In this document: piece by piece, positions 51,563 to 59,992 of the stretch
Position numbering within the stretch: position 1 is the first letter of the stretch
Layout: every line of letters starts with the position of its first letter
NCBI RefSeq assembly: GCF_048269205.1
Contig: NZ_JBLXJC010000001.1
Span: forward strand, 1,860,001 to 1,924,000
Origin: Emcibacter sp048269205
Lineage (GTDB): Bacteria > Pseudomonadota > Alphaproteobacteria > Sphingomonadales > Emcibacteraceae
DNA length: 64,000 nt
Direction: 5' to 3'
The notes under the pieces: model-generated
Seen by the model: only the letters and a program-made list of their open reading frames with translations
Told to the model about the DNA's origin: nothing
Database searches by the model: none
Position numbers and translations under genes: made by a program

Positions 51563-53920
51563 TCAACGCTCCAACCTGCCATGCGCCGCGACGATGGCGG
51601 CACTGTCCAGCCTGAAATATTCATATAGATCAGGAAGATCACCGCATTGCCCGAAACCTTCCACCCCCAGCGGGACGACCGGATTACCGCGAATACAACC
51701 GATCCAGGAAAGATTTAGCGGGTGAGCATCACAGACGGTAACAATCTCCACATCCCGGGCCAGTTGGGATAAAAGCCCGTCCACATGAGAAGTGCCGGGT
51801 TTCTTCTCCAGCGCCCCTCGGCGCCTGGCCTCAGACCAGTCGCGATAGAGCCTGTCTGACGAGGTAATCGCCAGAACGGCAATATCCCTGTTATCGGCCA
51901 GAAGTTCCTGCACCGCCCGCATCACTTCCGGCGCAATCGCCCCGGCATAGACAATAGCCCTGGTGGTCGCAGGTGTCGGCCGTCTCAGCCAGTAGCCGCC
52001 TTTAACCAGGTCAGCGCGGTCACCCTCGCTCAGTGTGCGGGGCAACTGTTCGATCTTGCGGGAAGATAGACGAAAATAAACCGAAGAACCGTCGTCCTGC
52101 TGAAGATAATCAAAAGCCCATTCCATCAGTACCGCCAATTCATCCCCATATGCCGGTTCGACAGAGGTCAGGTTCGGCTGGGTCAGGCCAACCAGTGGTG
52201 TGCCGATGGACTGATGGGCGCCGCCTTCCGGTCCCAGGGAAATTCCCGCAGGCGTACCGACGATGATAAAGCGCGAATCCTGATAAGTCGCATAATTAAG
52301 CGCATCGAGTCCCCGATTGATAAAGGGATCATAAAGTGTACCGACCGGAATCAGGCGCTGCCCGAAATTTCGGGCGGATAGCCCCAATTGGCCCAGAAGG
52401 GAAAAGAGATTATTTTCCGCGATCCCCAACTCAATATGCTGGCCATGGGGTCCCTTCTGCCAGATCTGGGTGCTGGGAATATGCTTGTCCTTGAATACAT
52501 CGGCCATATCTTCCCGGGCATAGAGCTTCCGCCGGTTGACCCATGGACCAAGGTTGGTAGAAGACGTCACATCCGGACTGGTAGTCACAATACGATCGGC
52601 AAATTCCCCCTTTTCCTTGCCCAGTTCAAACATGATTTTCCCAAAGGCTTCCTGGGTGGAATATTTATCTCCCACCGGAGCAGTGATCGACGGCACAACC
52701 AGCGAACCCGATTTCTTTGACGACTTTTTACGCTTCTGATAGGCGCAGTTGTCAATGAAATGAACAAGCCGGTCTTTTTCCTTCTCCATACCGGCGAACC
52801 TGTCCCATTCCGCGCCGACAGGAACGCCCTGCTGCTTCTGAAACTGTTCCATCTGAGTGGGGCTCATCATGCCCGCATGATTATCCTTGTGACCCGCAAG
52901 CGGTAGTCCCTGCCCTTTGACTGTATAAGCGATAAAACATTGCGGCTGTTCGTTGTTGCCCGCCTCGTCGAAGGCTTCGGTCAGGCTTTCCAGATCATGT
53001 CCGCCAAGATTGGTCATGACCTCGGCCAGAGCTGTATCATCGTGGCTGTCGAGGAATTCCTTCAGGCCGCTTGTTCCGGCAAGGTCCAGCTCTAGATGAC
53101 TGCGCCAGTCCGCCCCGCCCTGATAGGTCAGCGCCGAATAAAGCTGGTTCGGGCAGCGATCAATCCAGTCAACGATGGCTTCTCCGGCCGGGCCATTACG
53201 GGCCGCCATGAGCTTTTTACCATATTTCAACGCGGAAACTTTCCAGCCCAAACTGTCAAATACCCGGCTGATGCGTTCAAACAGGGCATCGTCCACAACC
53301 CCGTCCAGACTCTGGCGGTTATAATCAATCACCCACCAGAGATTGCGCGCATGATGTTTCCAGCCTTCCAGCAGGGCTTCGAATATATTTCCTTCGTCAA
53401 ATTCCGCATCCCCCACCAAGGCGATCATCCGTCCCGGGGATTCACTGTCGCGCCAACCGTGATCGCTGATATAGTCCTGGACGATGGTGTCAAAAAGAGT
53501 TGCCGCCACGCCCATCCCGACAGAGCCGGTCGAATAGTCAATATCCGTGGTATCCTTGGTGATGGAAGGATAGGACTGGACGCCGCCAAATCCCCGGAAT
53601 TTTTTCAGTTTGTCCAGTTCCTGCCGTCCCATCAGATACATTATGGCATGCATGATCGGCGAAGCATGAGGCTTAACCGCAATCCGGTCTTCCGGACGCA
53701 TGCTCTGAAAATAAAGGGCAGTCAGTATGGTCGCACAGGAGGCGCTGGAGGCCTGATGTCCCCCCACTTTCAAGCTGTCCCGCGATGGCCGGATATGGTT
53801 GGCATGGTGGATCATATAACTGGCAAGCCAGAGCACCTTCTTTTCAAGAAGCCTAAGCGTTTCCAGATCAACGGTTTCCTGGAGGGGTGATTTCATATCT
53901 TCTCTGGCTTGCGTCATCAT
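51563..53920 (-). CDS. Transketolase-like / homodimeric 2-oxoacid dehydrogenase E1
   Basis: A 785-residue thiamine-diphosphate enzyme resembling AceE-type E1 proteins but about 100 residues shorter. The TPP-binding stretch is GDAEFDEGNIFEALLEG (about 169-185) through WVIDYNRQSLDG. KGQGLPLAGHKDNHAG, SPDVTSSTNLG, HIELGIAENN and GPEGGAHQSIG follow the AceE/transketolase order, and the C-terminal transketolase domain carries GVEGFGQCGDLPDLYEYF. Either of two close ATGs (53920, 53896) could start it; the second has AGAGAAGAT upstream. It follows the TonB receptor by 11 bp. A separate E2 catalytic domain and a lipoyl protein lie 9 kb away (63217 onward), so a complex that decarboxylates a 2-oxo acid from the hydantoinase-type pathway is plausible but not shown. 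Confidence 0.82.
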   Translation of the reverse strand: MMTQAREDMKSPLQETVDLETLRLLEKKVLWLASYMIHHANHIRPSRDSLKVGGHQASSASCATILTALYFQSMRPEDRIAVKPHASPIMHAIMYLMGRQELDKLKKFRGFGGVQSYPSITKDTTDIDYSTGSVGMGVAATLFDTIVQDYISDHGWRDSESPGRMIALVGDAEFDEGNIFEALLEGWKHHARNLWWVIDYNRQSLDGVVDDALFERISRVFDSLGWKVSALKYGKKLMAARNGPAGEAIVDWIDRCPNQLYSALTYQGGADWRSHLELDLAGTSGLKEFLDSHDDTALAEVMTNLGGHDLESLTEAFDEAGNNEQPQCFIAYTVKGQGLPLAGHKDNHAGMMSPTQMEQFQKQQGVPVGAEWDRFAGMEKEKDRLVHFIDNCAYQKRKKSSKKSGSLVVPSITAPVGDKYSTQEAFGKIMFELGKEKGEFADRIVTTSPDVTSSTNLGPWVNRRKLYAREDMADVFKDKHIPSTQIWQKGPHGQHIELGIAENNLFSLLGQLGLSARNFGQRLIPVGTLYDPFINRGLDALNYATYQDSRFIIVGTPAGISLGPEGGAHQSIGTPLVGLTQPNLTSVEPAYGDELAVLMEWAFDYLQQDDGSSVYFRLSSRKIEQLPRTLSEGDRADLVKGGYWLRRPTPATTRAIVYAGAIAPEVMRAVQELLADNRDIAVLAITSSDRLYRDWSEARRRGALEKKPGTSHVDGLLSQLARDVEIVTVCDAHPLNLSWIGCIRGNPVVPLGVEGFGQCGDLPDLYEYFRLDSAAIVAAHGRLER

Positions 53921-53931
53921 TTTACTATTCT

Positions 53932-56157
53932 CTAGAATTGGAAAGTTGCTTCAGCGCCATAAACCCGCGGCCTGCCGGGATATCCGACATCAATGGAAAG
54001 ACCAAGGAATTCTCCCGGGTTAAAGTCTGTATAGTAGCGCTCGTTCAGCAGATTTTTCACATAGGCCGAGACCGACCAGTTGTCCGCAGTAGCGGTTGCC
54101 CGAAGGTTGATCATATGGATCGGGTCCTGAACATCCTGGTTGTCAATCTGCCAGTATTTCTTGCCGCGATATTCATAGTCAAACCGCAGCATGCCTTCAA
54201 TGGCATCTGTTACAGTGAAATCATATTGCAGCCCCGCATTAACGGTCCAGTCCGTTGTTTTCGGGGTATGGCTACCCACCACAAGAGACATATCAACCCC
54301 CGCAGAAGTGAGGCCTGCAATCAAGTCGTCGGATCCCACCTTCTTGATTTCTGAATCAGTATAGCCGATCCCGCCGAAAAGCTTGAGGTCTTCCGTCAGA
54401 GCCGCCTGGAAATCAATATCGAGACCCCAAATGGACACATCTTCCAGATTCTGGATGATCTGCTGACCGGTGGCAAGATCCAGGAAGAAAAACTGGAAAT
54501 CGTCACTATCGGAATAGAAGACAGCCGCATTCAGCACAAGACGATTATCAAACCAGGATGTCTTGGCGCCCAGCTCATAGTTGGTCAGGGTTTCATCCTC
54601 GAATACGGGGAACGTCACCACAGGCGCGTTGAAACCGCCTGACCGGAAACCCGTACTGTAAGTGGCATATCCCAGACTATCCTCATTAAATTGATAAGTC
54701 AGCGTTGCCTTTGGCTGGACACTCGTGAAGGTTCTTTCGCGAACAAGACCGGAGACGGGATCCGTCTGCTCCCTGCTGTCTTCATCATACCGCAAGGATA
54801 CCTGGGCCATCAATTTGTCCGTAAGATCGTACTCCGCCTGCCCGAAAAGTGACCAGGCGTTATTTGAATTACTTTCCTGGCTGTTCACAAATACCAGGCT
54901 CGGATCGTCAATCTGGCTGCGCTCCCCGGTCTGATCGGCAAACAGCCGCGTCTGCAGGTCACGGTTGGTGTGAATAAAAAAGCCGCCGACTATATATCGG
55001 AACCTGTCTTCATCAGGAGAGACAAACCTGATTTCCTGACTGAGCAAATCAAGGTCCAGGTCCTGCCCCTGGCCGATACCTATGGTGCCGGCAGGCGTCG
55101 GGAATGCACCGATACTGTCGAGAAAGCCGAGAAGTCCTGAAAAGCCGCCAAATGTCGGATCGAAAGCCTGGTTGGAGAAATCGATATCCGAACGATAATA
55201 TTCCGTGAGATCCGTATAGCCTGTGATAGAAGTAAGGACACCATACTCTGTCTCCAGGTCGATCTTGGCCGTAAATTCTGCGGTCTCGCCATTGGTCACC
55301 CCGAGGATATTTTCATTGGGATCGAAAACATCATTGGCGTTTCCGTCCCGGATCGTCGGATCGCCGTTATGACGAACGGGCACGTCATAGCTGGAGCCGG
55401 CCTGAAACTTCCTATATGAGGCGCGAAGATCGATGGTCAGATTATCGCTGGCGCGAATGTCCAGCTTGCCGCGAAAGGAATAGTCGTGATCGACAAAGTC
55501 CGCTTTCTGGTCCAGATAGTCATTGGTGATCAGACCATCAGTCTGCCGGTAAGAACCCGCCACCCTGAACAATACTTTGTCCTCCACGATCGGGCCGCTG
55601 ACGACACCATCCAGATTGAAGCCAACACCATTTGAAATACCGGCAGTTACCTTGCCTTCCGTCTCGTTGGTGGGCTGCTTGGTGACGATATTGATCGCCC
55701 CACCGATGGCGTTGCGGCCGTAGAGGGCGCCCTGCGGACCCTTGAGCACCTCAATCCGCTCGATATCAAACAGATCCATCTTGAACTGTTTCTGGTTGTT
55801 CTGCGGCACGCCGTCGACAACGATGGCGACAGGTGAGTCTGCATTGTTGATCTGCGTCACGCCCCTCAACACCACAAAAGTGTTCCCGTAGGTGAAGGAG
55901 TCATCCAATGTCATGTTTGGCGTCATATCGATGAAGTCCTGGGTGGAGGCGATACCGGCATTGGCGATATCACCCGACGTAAAGGCCGTCACCGCCACGG
56001 GCACTTCCTGCAGCCGCTGCTCGCGGTATTGAGATGTGACGACGATCTCGTCCAGGGTAATCAAATTTTCTTCCTCGGCCGCATAGGCTGAATGAAGCGG
56101 GCTCAAAACGGACAAAGCTGTCGTTGCGGCCAATATTGTTTTTCGGTTGTATGTCAC
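53932..56157 (-). CDS. TonB-dependent receptor of the hydantoinase module
   Basis: A 741-residue outer-membrane importer. The signal peptide ends about residue 28 (LSVLSPLHSAYAAEE). LDEIVVTSQYREQRLQEVPVA is the plug entry, and FVVLRGVTQINNAD and RIEVLKGPQGALYGRNAIGG are plug marks. The barrel ends YGAEATFQF. I chose GTG at 56157 because AGGAGGAAATATAGA stands directly before it; a TTG at 56181 would place that ribosome site inside the gene. It lies between the creatininase-family gene and the E1-like gene on the same strand. Two GTTTCTCCC words 22 bp apart (56257-56289, plus-strand reading) precede it and may be regulator boxes. Confidence 0.9.
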   Translation of the reverse strand: MTYNRKTILAATTALSVLSPLHSAYAAEEENLITLDEIVVTSQYREQRLQEVPVAVTAFTSGDIANAGIASTQDFIDMTPNMTLDDSFTYGNTFVVLRGVTQINNADSPVAIVVDGVPQNNQKQFKMDLFDIERIEVLKGPQGALYGRNAIGGAINIVTKQPTNETEGKVTAGISNGVGFNLDGVVSGPIVEDKVLFRVAGSYRQTDGLITNDYLDQKADFVDHDYSFRGKLDIRASDNLTIDLRASYRKFQAGSSYDVPVRHNGDPTIRDGNANDVFDPNENILGVTNGETAEFTAKIDLETEYGVLTSITGYTDLTEYYRSDIDFSNQAFDPTFGGFSGLLGFLDSIGAFPTPAGTIGIGQGQDLDLDLLSQEIRFVSPDEDRFRYIVGGFFIHTNRDLQTRLFADQTGERSQIDDPSLVFVNSQESNSNNAWSLFGQAEYDLTDKLMAQVSLRYDEDSREQTDPVSGLVRERTFTSVQPKATLTYQFNEDSLGYATYSTGFRSGGFNAPVVTFPVFEDETLTNYELGAKTSWFDNRLVLNAAVFYSDSDDFQFFFLDLATGQQIIQNLEDVSIWGLDIDFQAALTEDLKLFGGIGYTDSEIKKVGSDDLIAGLTSAGVDMSLVVGSHTPKTTDWTVNAGLQYDFTVTDAIEGMLRFDYEYRGKKYWQIDNQDVQDPIHMINLRATATADNWSVSAYVKNLLNERYYTDFNPGEFLGLSIDVGYPGRPRVYGAEATFQF

Positions 56158-56256
56158 TCTATATTTCCTCCTGTTTATCAACTAGATCCACCATCGATTA
56201 CCCGATGGCTACTGAACTGCGTCCACTCTCTTGATCCGGAGTGTTCCTTCCCCGCT

Positions 56257-56289
56257 GTTTCTCCCTAAATCAGCGCCGGTTTCTCCCCT
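56257..56289 (-). promoter_or_regulatory. Paired G-rich boxes (22-bp period) before TonB receptor
   Basis: On the minus strand AGGGGAGAAAC (56289-56279) and AGGGAGAAAC (56266-56257) are direct repeats with a 22-bp period, two DNA turns. They resemble the GGAGGGGGA(G/A)AAT pair with the same 22-bp period at 59885-59919. MalT-type regulators bind pairs of such asymmetric G-rich boxes. Inferred. Confidence 0.4.
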
Positions 56290-56293
56290 GTCC

Positions 56294-57046
56294 TCAGGAT
56301 TGAAAGAACTTTGTGCAGTGTTCCGTAATGTCCTTAACTGCCTGCTTGAATACCCTGCCCCCGTCTTCAGGGTTAGCTGCGCGCACATCAGACCCAATTC
56401 GGCCATCCTTGAAACGCCGCCGATAGTCATAGCCATTATGAATGTCGAGCGGTGTTCCGGCCGCTGCAACAAACAGATCCGGGGCCGCAGGTTTAATACT
56501 TTCAGGACAGAGATACTGAGTGATGGCGATTTCGCTAGCGGTTGCATGCGCGCCATCCTTTTCTGCGAAAATATCCCTGATCAGGGCGTCGGTATTCGGC
56601 ATTGTCCACCAGCTCGCCAGCGCACACAGCGTTTTAGACTCCTCCGTTTCCGGCTTAAGACTGACACCAGCGTAAAACTCGTTAAAAGCGGTCAGTGTCG
56701 GGGCAATATTGCCGCCATGCCCGTTGATAAAATAAATGCGGCGAAATCCGTGTTTGGAAAGCGAAGTGATCCAGTCGACCAGCACCTGGATATAGGTCGC
56801 CGGATGCAACGTCATGGAACCCGGAAACGCCATATGATGCTGTGCCATACCGACCGCCAGCGGCGGTGCTACATAGCATCCGAGCTGTTCCGCGCAGGCC
56901 TCGGCTATTCCTTGTGCGATAATAAAGTCGGTTCCGATCAATCCTGTCGGACCATGCTGTTCCGTCGAACCTATGGGAACGATTATCCCATCATTGTCCT
57001 TGAGGTAGTCCTCAACCTCAACCCATGTCGCCAATGCCAGTTTCAT
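56294..57046 (-). CDS. Creatininase-family amidohydrolase
   Basis: A 250-residue metal-dependent hydrolase. The family's metal ligands can be read: GSTEQHGPTGLIGTD (26-40, with Glu29, His31, Asp40), FINGHGGN (about 107-114, His) and ATASEIAI (Glu, about 175). Members open cyclic amides (creatinine) or remove formamide groups, so a ring-opening or amide-hydrolysis step is likely. The start ATG at 57046 has AGGAAGGTAAGGAT upstream; an earlier in-frame reading would run through the DUF917 gene end. It lies 25 bp after the DUF917 gene, in one operon with the hydantoinase-family gene upstream and a TonB receptor downstream. Confidence 0.9.
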   Translation of the reverse strand: MKLALATWVEVEDYLKDNDGIIVPIGSTEQHGPTGLIGTDFIIAQGIAEACAEQLGCYVAPPLAVGMAQHHMAFPGSMTLHPATYIQVLVDWITSLSKHGFRRIYFINGHGGNIAPTLTAFNEFYAGVSLKPETEESKTLCALASWWTMPNTDALIRDIFAEKDGAHATASEIAITQYLCPESIKPAAPDLFVAAAGTPLDIHNGYDYRRRFKDGRIGSDVRAANPEDGGRVFKQAVKDITEHCTKFFQS

Positions 57047-57071
57047 ATCCTTACCTTCCTTTGAATTTCTT

Positions 57072-58166
57072 TCACTGGCCCAGCAGCTCAATGGGCAGAT
57101 AATCCTCGTCCAGATCAAAACCGGCTGGACCAAAGATCCCAAGCGCTTCCGGTGTCCTCATGACGTCCGGCACACTGGTACCGATAACCTTGACCCGCTG
57201 ACCGTATTTCAGATTTTCGGTGGTGATGGGTTCGCCGGTTTCCCGGTCAACGATGCAGATCAGATCGGGCACCATCGCGACAGCTTCGCTGTCCTTGTAG
57301 GCAATGAGATATTCATTCTGGAAAACCACTTCGAGCTTTGAAGAACCGGTCCCCAGATCATCCAGGATTACTCGACCGACGGAAAATCCGCCTTTTGTCT
57401 CGCGCAGCAAGTCTGTGACCTTTCCATCAAAAAGAACCCGGGCGAACCGGCCTATCTTGTCAGACTGCAGGAAGGCGATCAGTGCCTCGACAACATTTGT
57501 ATGCGCTTCACGGGCTTCGCGAATAGCCTGTCCGATATCCACCGCCAGGGTGATGGTATTGAGCACACCATGGTCCTTGATCTGCCTTCCCGTCAGGGGG
57601 TAACAGGCCATCTGTCCGATCCCGCCCATACGTACACAGATTTCCCGACAATATCTTTCAGCGTCAATATTTTCGACGGTGGAAATGGTCACCACACTGT
57701 TCTTGTCATCGGCAATCACATTGGGGTTGCTGGACAGGCCGGCTACATTATAGGTGGTCATCTGTAATTCTGGAAAGGCGCGCCCCATCCCGTCAGCATC
57801 GATTACCGGCAGTCCGGTCAGAGCGCCAACAACCAGCGGAATGGAGGCATTGATGCCCCCCGCTTCAACCGGCATGACCGCATCCACTTTGTAGCCAAGA
57901 TATTGTTCCGCCTGGCGTAAGGCCGCTACATTGGCCGGACCACTCGGGATCTTTTCGTTGATGACTGTCGGCGCGCCCATGGTCAGAATATTGATGGCTG
58001 TCTTCGTATCATCAAAGTCCTGCGGATCAACAATGGTCACCGTCTTGCCCTCGTCCAGAACCTGTTTCAACATCAGGCGCCCCGCATAGGGGTCTCCACC
58101 ACCGCCGGTTCCCAGGAACGCGGATCCTCTGATAAAATCTTCCAAATTTGTATGATCAATCTGCAT
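57072..58166 (-). CDS. DUF917 family protein
   Basis: A 364-residue protein of the DUF917 family, whose members are regularly found next to hydantoinase/oxoprolinase proteins and whose reaction is not established. Visible features are SAFLGTGGGGDPYAGR (glycine-rich, near the N-terminus), LTMGAPTVINEK, VMPVEAGGINASIPL and DADGMGRAFPELQMTTY. These are the conserved blocks of the family. The start ATG at 58166 has TTGGAAGAACTGAT upstream; a TTG at 58184 that overlaps the previous gene is not needed. It lies between the hydantoinase-family gene and the creatininase-family gene and presumably works with the former on a cyclic imide or amide. Confidence 0.85.
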   Translation of the reverse strand: MQIDHTNLEDFIRGSAFLGTGGGGDPYAGRLMLKQVLDEGKTVTIVDPQDFDDTKTAINILTMGAPTVINEKIPSGPANVAALRQAEQYLGYKVDAVMPVEAGGINASIPLVVGALTGLPVIDADGMGRAFPELQMTTYNVAGLSSNPNVIADDKNSVVTISTVENIDAERYCREICVRMGGIGQMACYPLTGRQIKDHGVLNTITLAVDIGQAIREAREAHTNVVEALIAFLQSDKIGRFARVLFDGKVTDLLRETKGGFSVGRVILDDLGTGSSKLEVVFQNEYLIAYKDSEAVAMVPDLICIVDRETGEPITTENLKYGQRVKVIGTSVPDVMRTPEALGIFGPAGFDLDEDYLPIELLGQ

Positions 58167-58180
58167 ATCAGTTCTTCCAA

Positions 58181-59758
58181 TCAAGCCGATGTAGTTTCAA
58201 GTAATTCGCCGACGACTTTGACGCGCAGCCTGACAGCCCCGCCAGGCAGGTAACTCAGGGGAAGTTCCTCAATATCGACAATTTTCAGGCTTTCCGGGTT
58301 TGCCCCGGCATTAAGACAGTTTTCCATCGCTTCGTTTCTGGCCTCTTCCATAGCCTTGTCCCGCCCAAGTTCCGAATAGGAATAAATCCGGTCAACCTCG
58401 CCGCCGACCTGGGCAATGGCTGCGCCGATGGCATTTGCCACACCGAAGTTTTCCGGAATAAGCAATTCGGAAGTGCCTTTGAGATTGCGAGAGACAATGA
58501 TGCTGCCGCCACCAACCAGGATCACCGGCGTATCGTCCTTGCTGGTCTTCATGCGGTCTACCGCCGTCTCGATCATGGCGTGGATTCTGTCTTCTACCCG
58601 AGTGACAAATTCCTTATCGAGATGTGCTACCCGGCTGAGGTCTCCGAGCTTCGCATGACCAGCCGCCACAATCACATCGGTTACGGTCAATGTTTCACCG
58701 CCAAAGATCATGGCTTCCTCCGTCAGCCGGTATCCAACCGAGTCCGGTCCAATCCGGATTTCACCATCTTCCAGTTGCCGGACAATGCTGCCGCCGCCAA
58801 GGCCAATCGAAAGAATGTCGGGCATCCTAAAGTTTGTTCTCACACCACCAATATCGACCGGTATGGAGGATTCTCGCGGAAAACCATTGGTCAGCACGCC
58901 GATATCGGTGGTCGTTCCGCCGATGTCTACCACAATCGCCTCTTCCTTTGCGGTTAGGTTGGCGGCCCCCCGCATGCTGTTTGTAGGACCGGAAGCAAAC
59001 GTCAGGACAGGATATCTGCCGACATAGTCTTCACTCATCAGGGTGCCGTCGTTCTGGCTGACAAACAGCGGTGCATCAATTTTCAGCTCTTCCAGCGCGG
59101 CGCGGAACCCACCGACGACCGTCTCTACAAAACTGGATAGGGAAGCGTTCATGATCGTCGCATTTTCGCGTTCGATAAGACCAAGCCTGCCGATTTCATT
59201 GGACAGGGTGATCTTCACATCGGGACATTCGCGTCTCAGAATTTCAGCGGCCTTCTCTTCCATGGACACATCGATTGCCGAGAACAGGCTTGAAATAGCC
59301 ACTGCGGAAATATTGCGCTGCCTGATCTGACGGGCGACCGCGACGATTTCCTCTTCCCTCAGTGCCGTGATTTCACGACCGTCAAACTCGTTCCCGCCAT
59401 GCACCAGGAAGATATTATCTCCCACAACTTCCCGCAGATCGACCGGCCAGTCAGTGTAGGGCAAAATGCTTGTAGTGGCCGGCAGAGCAATACGGATAAC
59501 CGCCACTTCCACCAGTTGCTTCCGCTCGATGAAGGCGTTTGTGAACTGGGTCGTCCCGATCATCACCTCACCGATATCTTCCGCCTTCACATCGGCTTTT
59601 TCCATAACCGCCCGGGCGGCAGCGGCGACCCCGGATCCGATATCGCCGCTTGTGGGCACCTTGATGGAGACACATACTTTCGATCCGTCCATCAATATGG
59701 CATCCGTGTTGGTTCCCCCAACATCGATGCCAATTCTGATTTTTTTCTGTTTTGCCAT
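58181..59758 (-). CDS. Hydantoinase/oxoprolinase family protein (HyuA-like)
   Basis: A 525-residue protein with the actin-like ATPase fold of HyuA/5-oxoprolinase subunit A. The first phosphate loop is GIDVGGTNTDA (10-20) and the second VVDIGGTTTDIG (about 290-301). LASGPTNSMRGA-type and SIGLGGGSI sequences follow, and ILVGGGSIIVSRNL marks the adenosine-binding region. Relatives hydrolyse cyclic amides in an ATP-dependent way. I chose ATG at 59758, with GGGATCAGGA upstream; it gives the usual N-terminus just before the first phosphate loop. It heads the operon DUF917, creatininase, TonB receptor, E1-like. The upstream DNA carries two G-rich direct repeats (59885-59919) and lies just behind the second MalT-like regulator gene. 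Confidence 0.88.
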   Translation of the reverse strand: MAKQKKIRIGIDVGGTNTDAILMDGSKVCVSIKVPTSGDIGSGVAAAARAVMEKADVKAEDIGEVMIGTTQFTNAFIERKQLVEVAVIRIALPATTSILPYTDWPVDLREVVGDNIFLVHGGNEFDGREITALREEEIVAVARQIRQRNISAVAISSLFSAIDVSMEEKAAEILRRECPDVKITLSNEIGRLGLIERENATIMNASLSSFVETVVGGFRAALEELKIDAPLFVSQNDGTLMSEDYVGRYPVLTFASGPTNSMRGAANLTAKEEAIVVDIGGTTTDIGVLTNGFPRESSIPVDIGGVRTNFRMPDILSIGLGGGSIVRQLEDGEIRIGPDSVGYRLTEEAMIFGGETLTVTDVIVAAGHAKLGDLSRVAHLDKEFVTRVEDRIHAMIETAVDRMKTSKDDTPVILVGGGSIIVSRNLKGTSELLIPENFGVANAIGAAIAQVGGEVDRIYSYSELGRDKAMEEARNEAMENCLNAGANPESLKIVDIEELPLSYLPGGAVRLRVKVVGELLETTSA

Positions 59759-59870
59759 TCCTGATCCCGGTTCTTTCTTCTTCAGATTGTCCTGTTGCCG
59801 TTCCCGCCAGCAGCCATGCCGCCGGCAGAAAAAGACTGTAAGAAAACGGTAATTTGTAATCCGGAAGAAT

Positions 59871-59951
59871 CCCAATGCTCATTGGGAGGGGGAGAATGAC
59901 TTTTCCGGAGGGGGAAAATCCAGGGTGTTTCCCGTCCTTCCCCTCCTTTCG
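59871..59951. promoter_or_regulatory. Putative control region of the hydantoinase operon
   Basis: It contains a CCCAATG/CATTGGG palindrome (59871-59886) and two direct repeats, GGAGGGGGAGAAT (59885-59897) and GGAGGGGGAAAAT (59907-59919), 22 bp apart. It also carries CGAAAGGAGGGG on the minus strand (59951-59940), a word shared with the region before the amidase operon. All lie between the MalT-like regulator gene and the operon it probably controls. The G-rich repeats resemble MalT boxes; binding is inferred. Confidence 0.45.
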
Positions 59952-59992
59952 GACAGGTTGCCTTTCATCAGAAGCATCTGAAGGCTGCAAGC

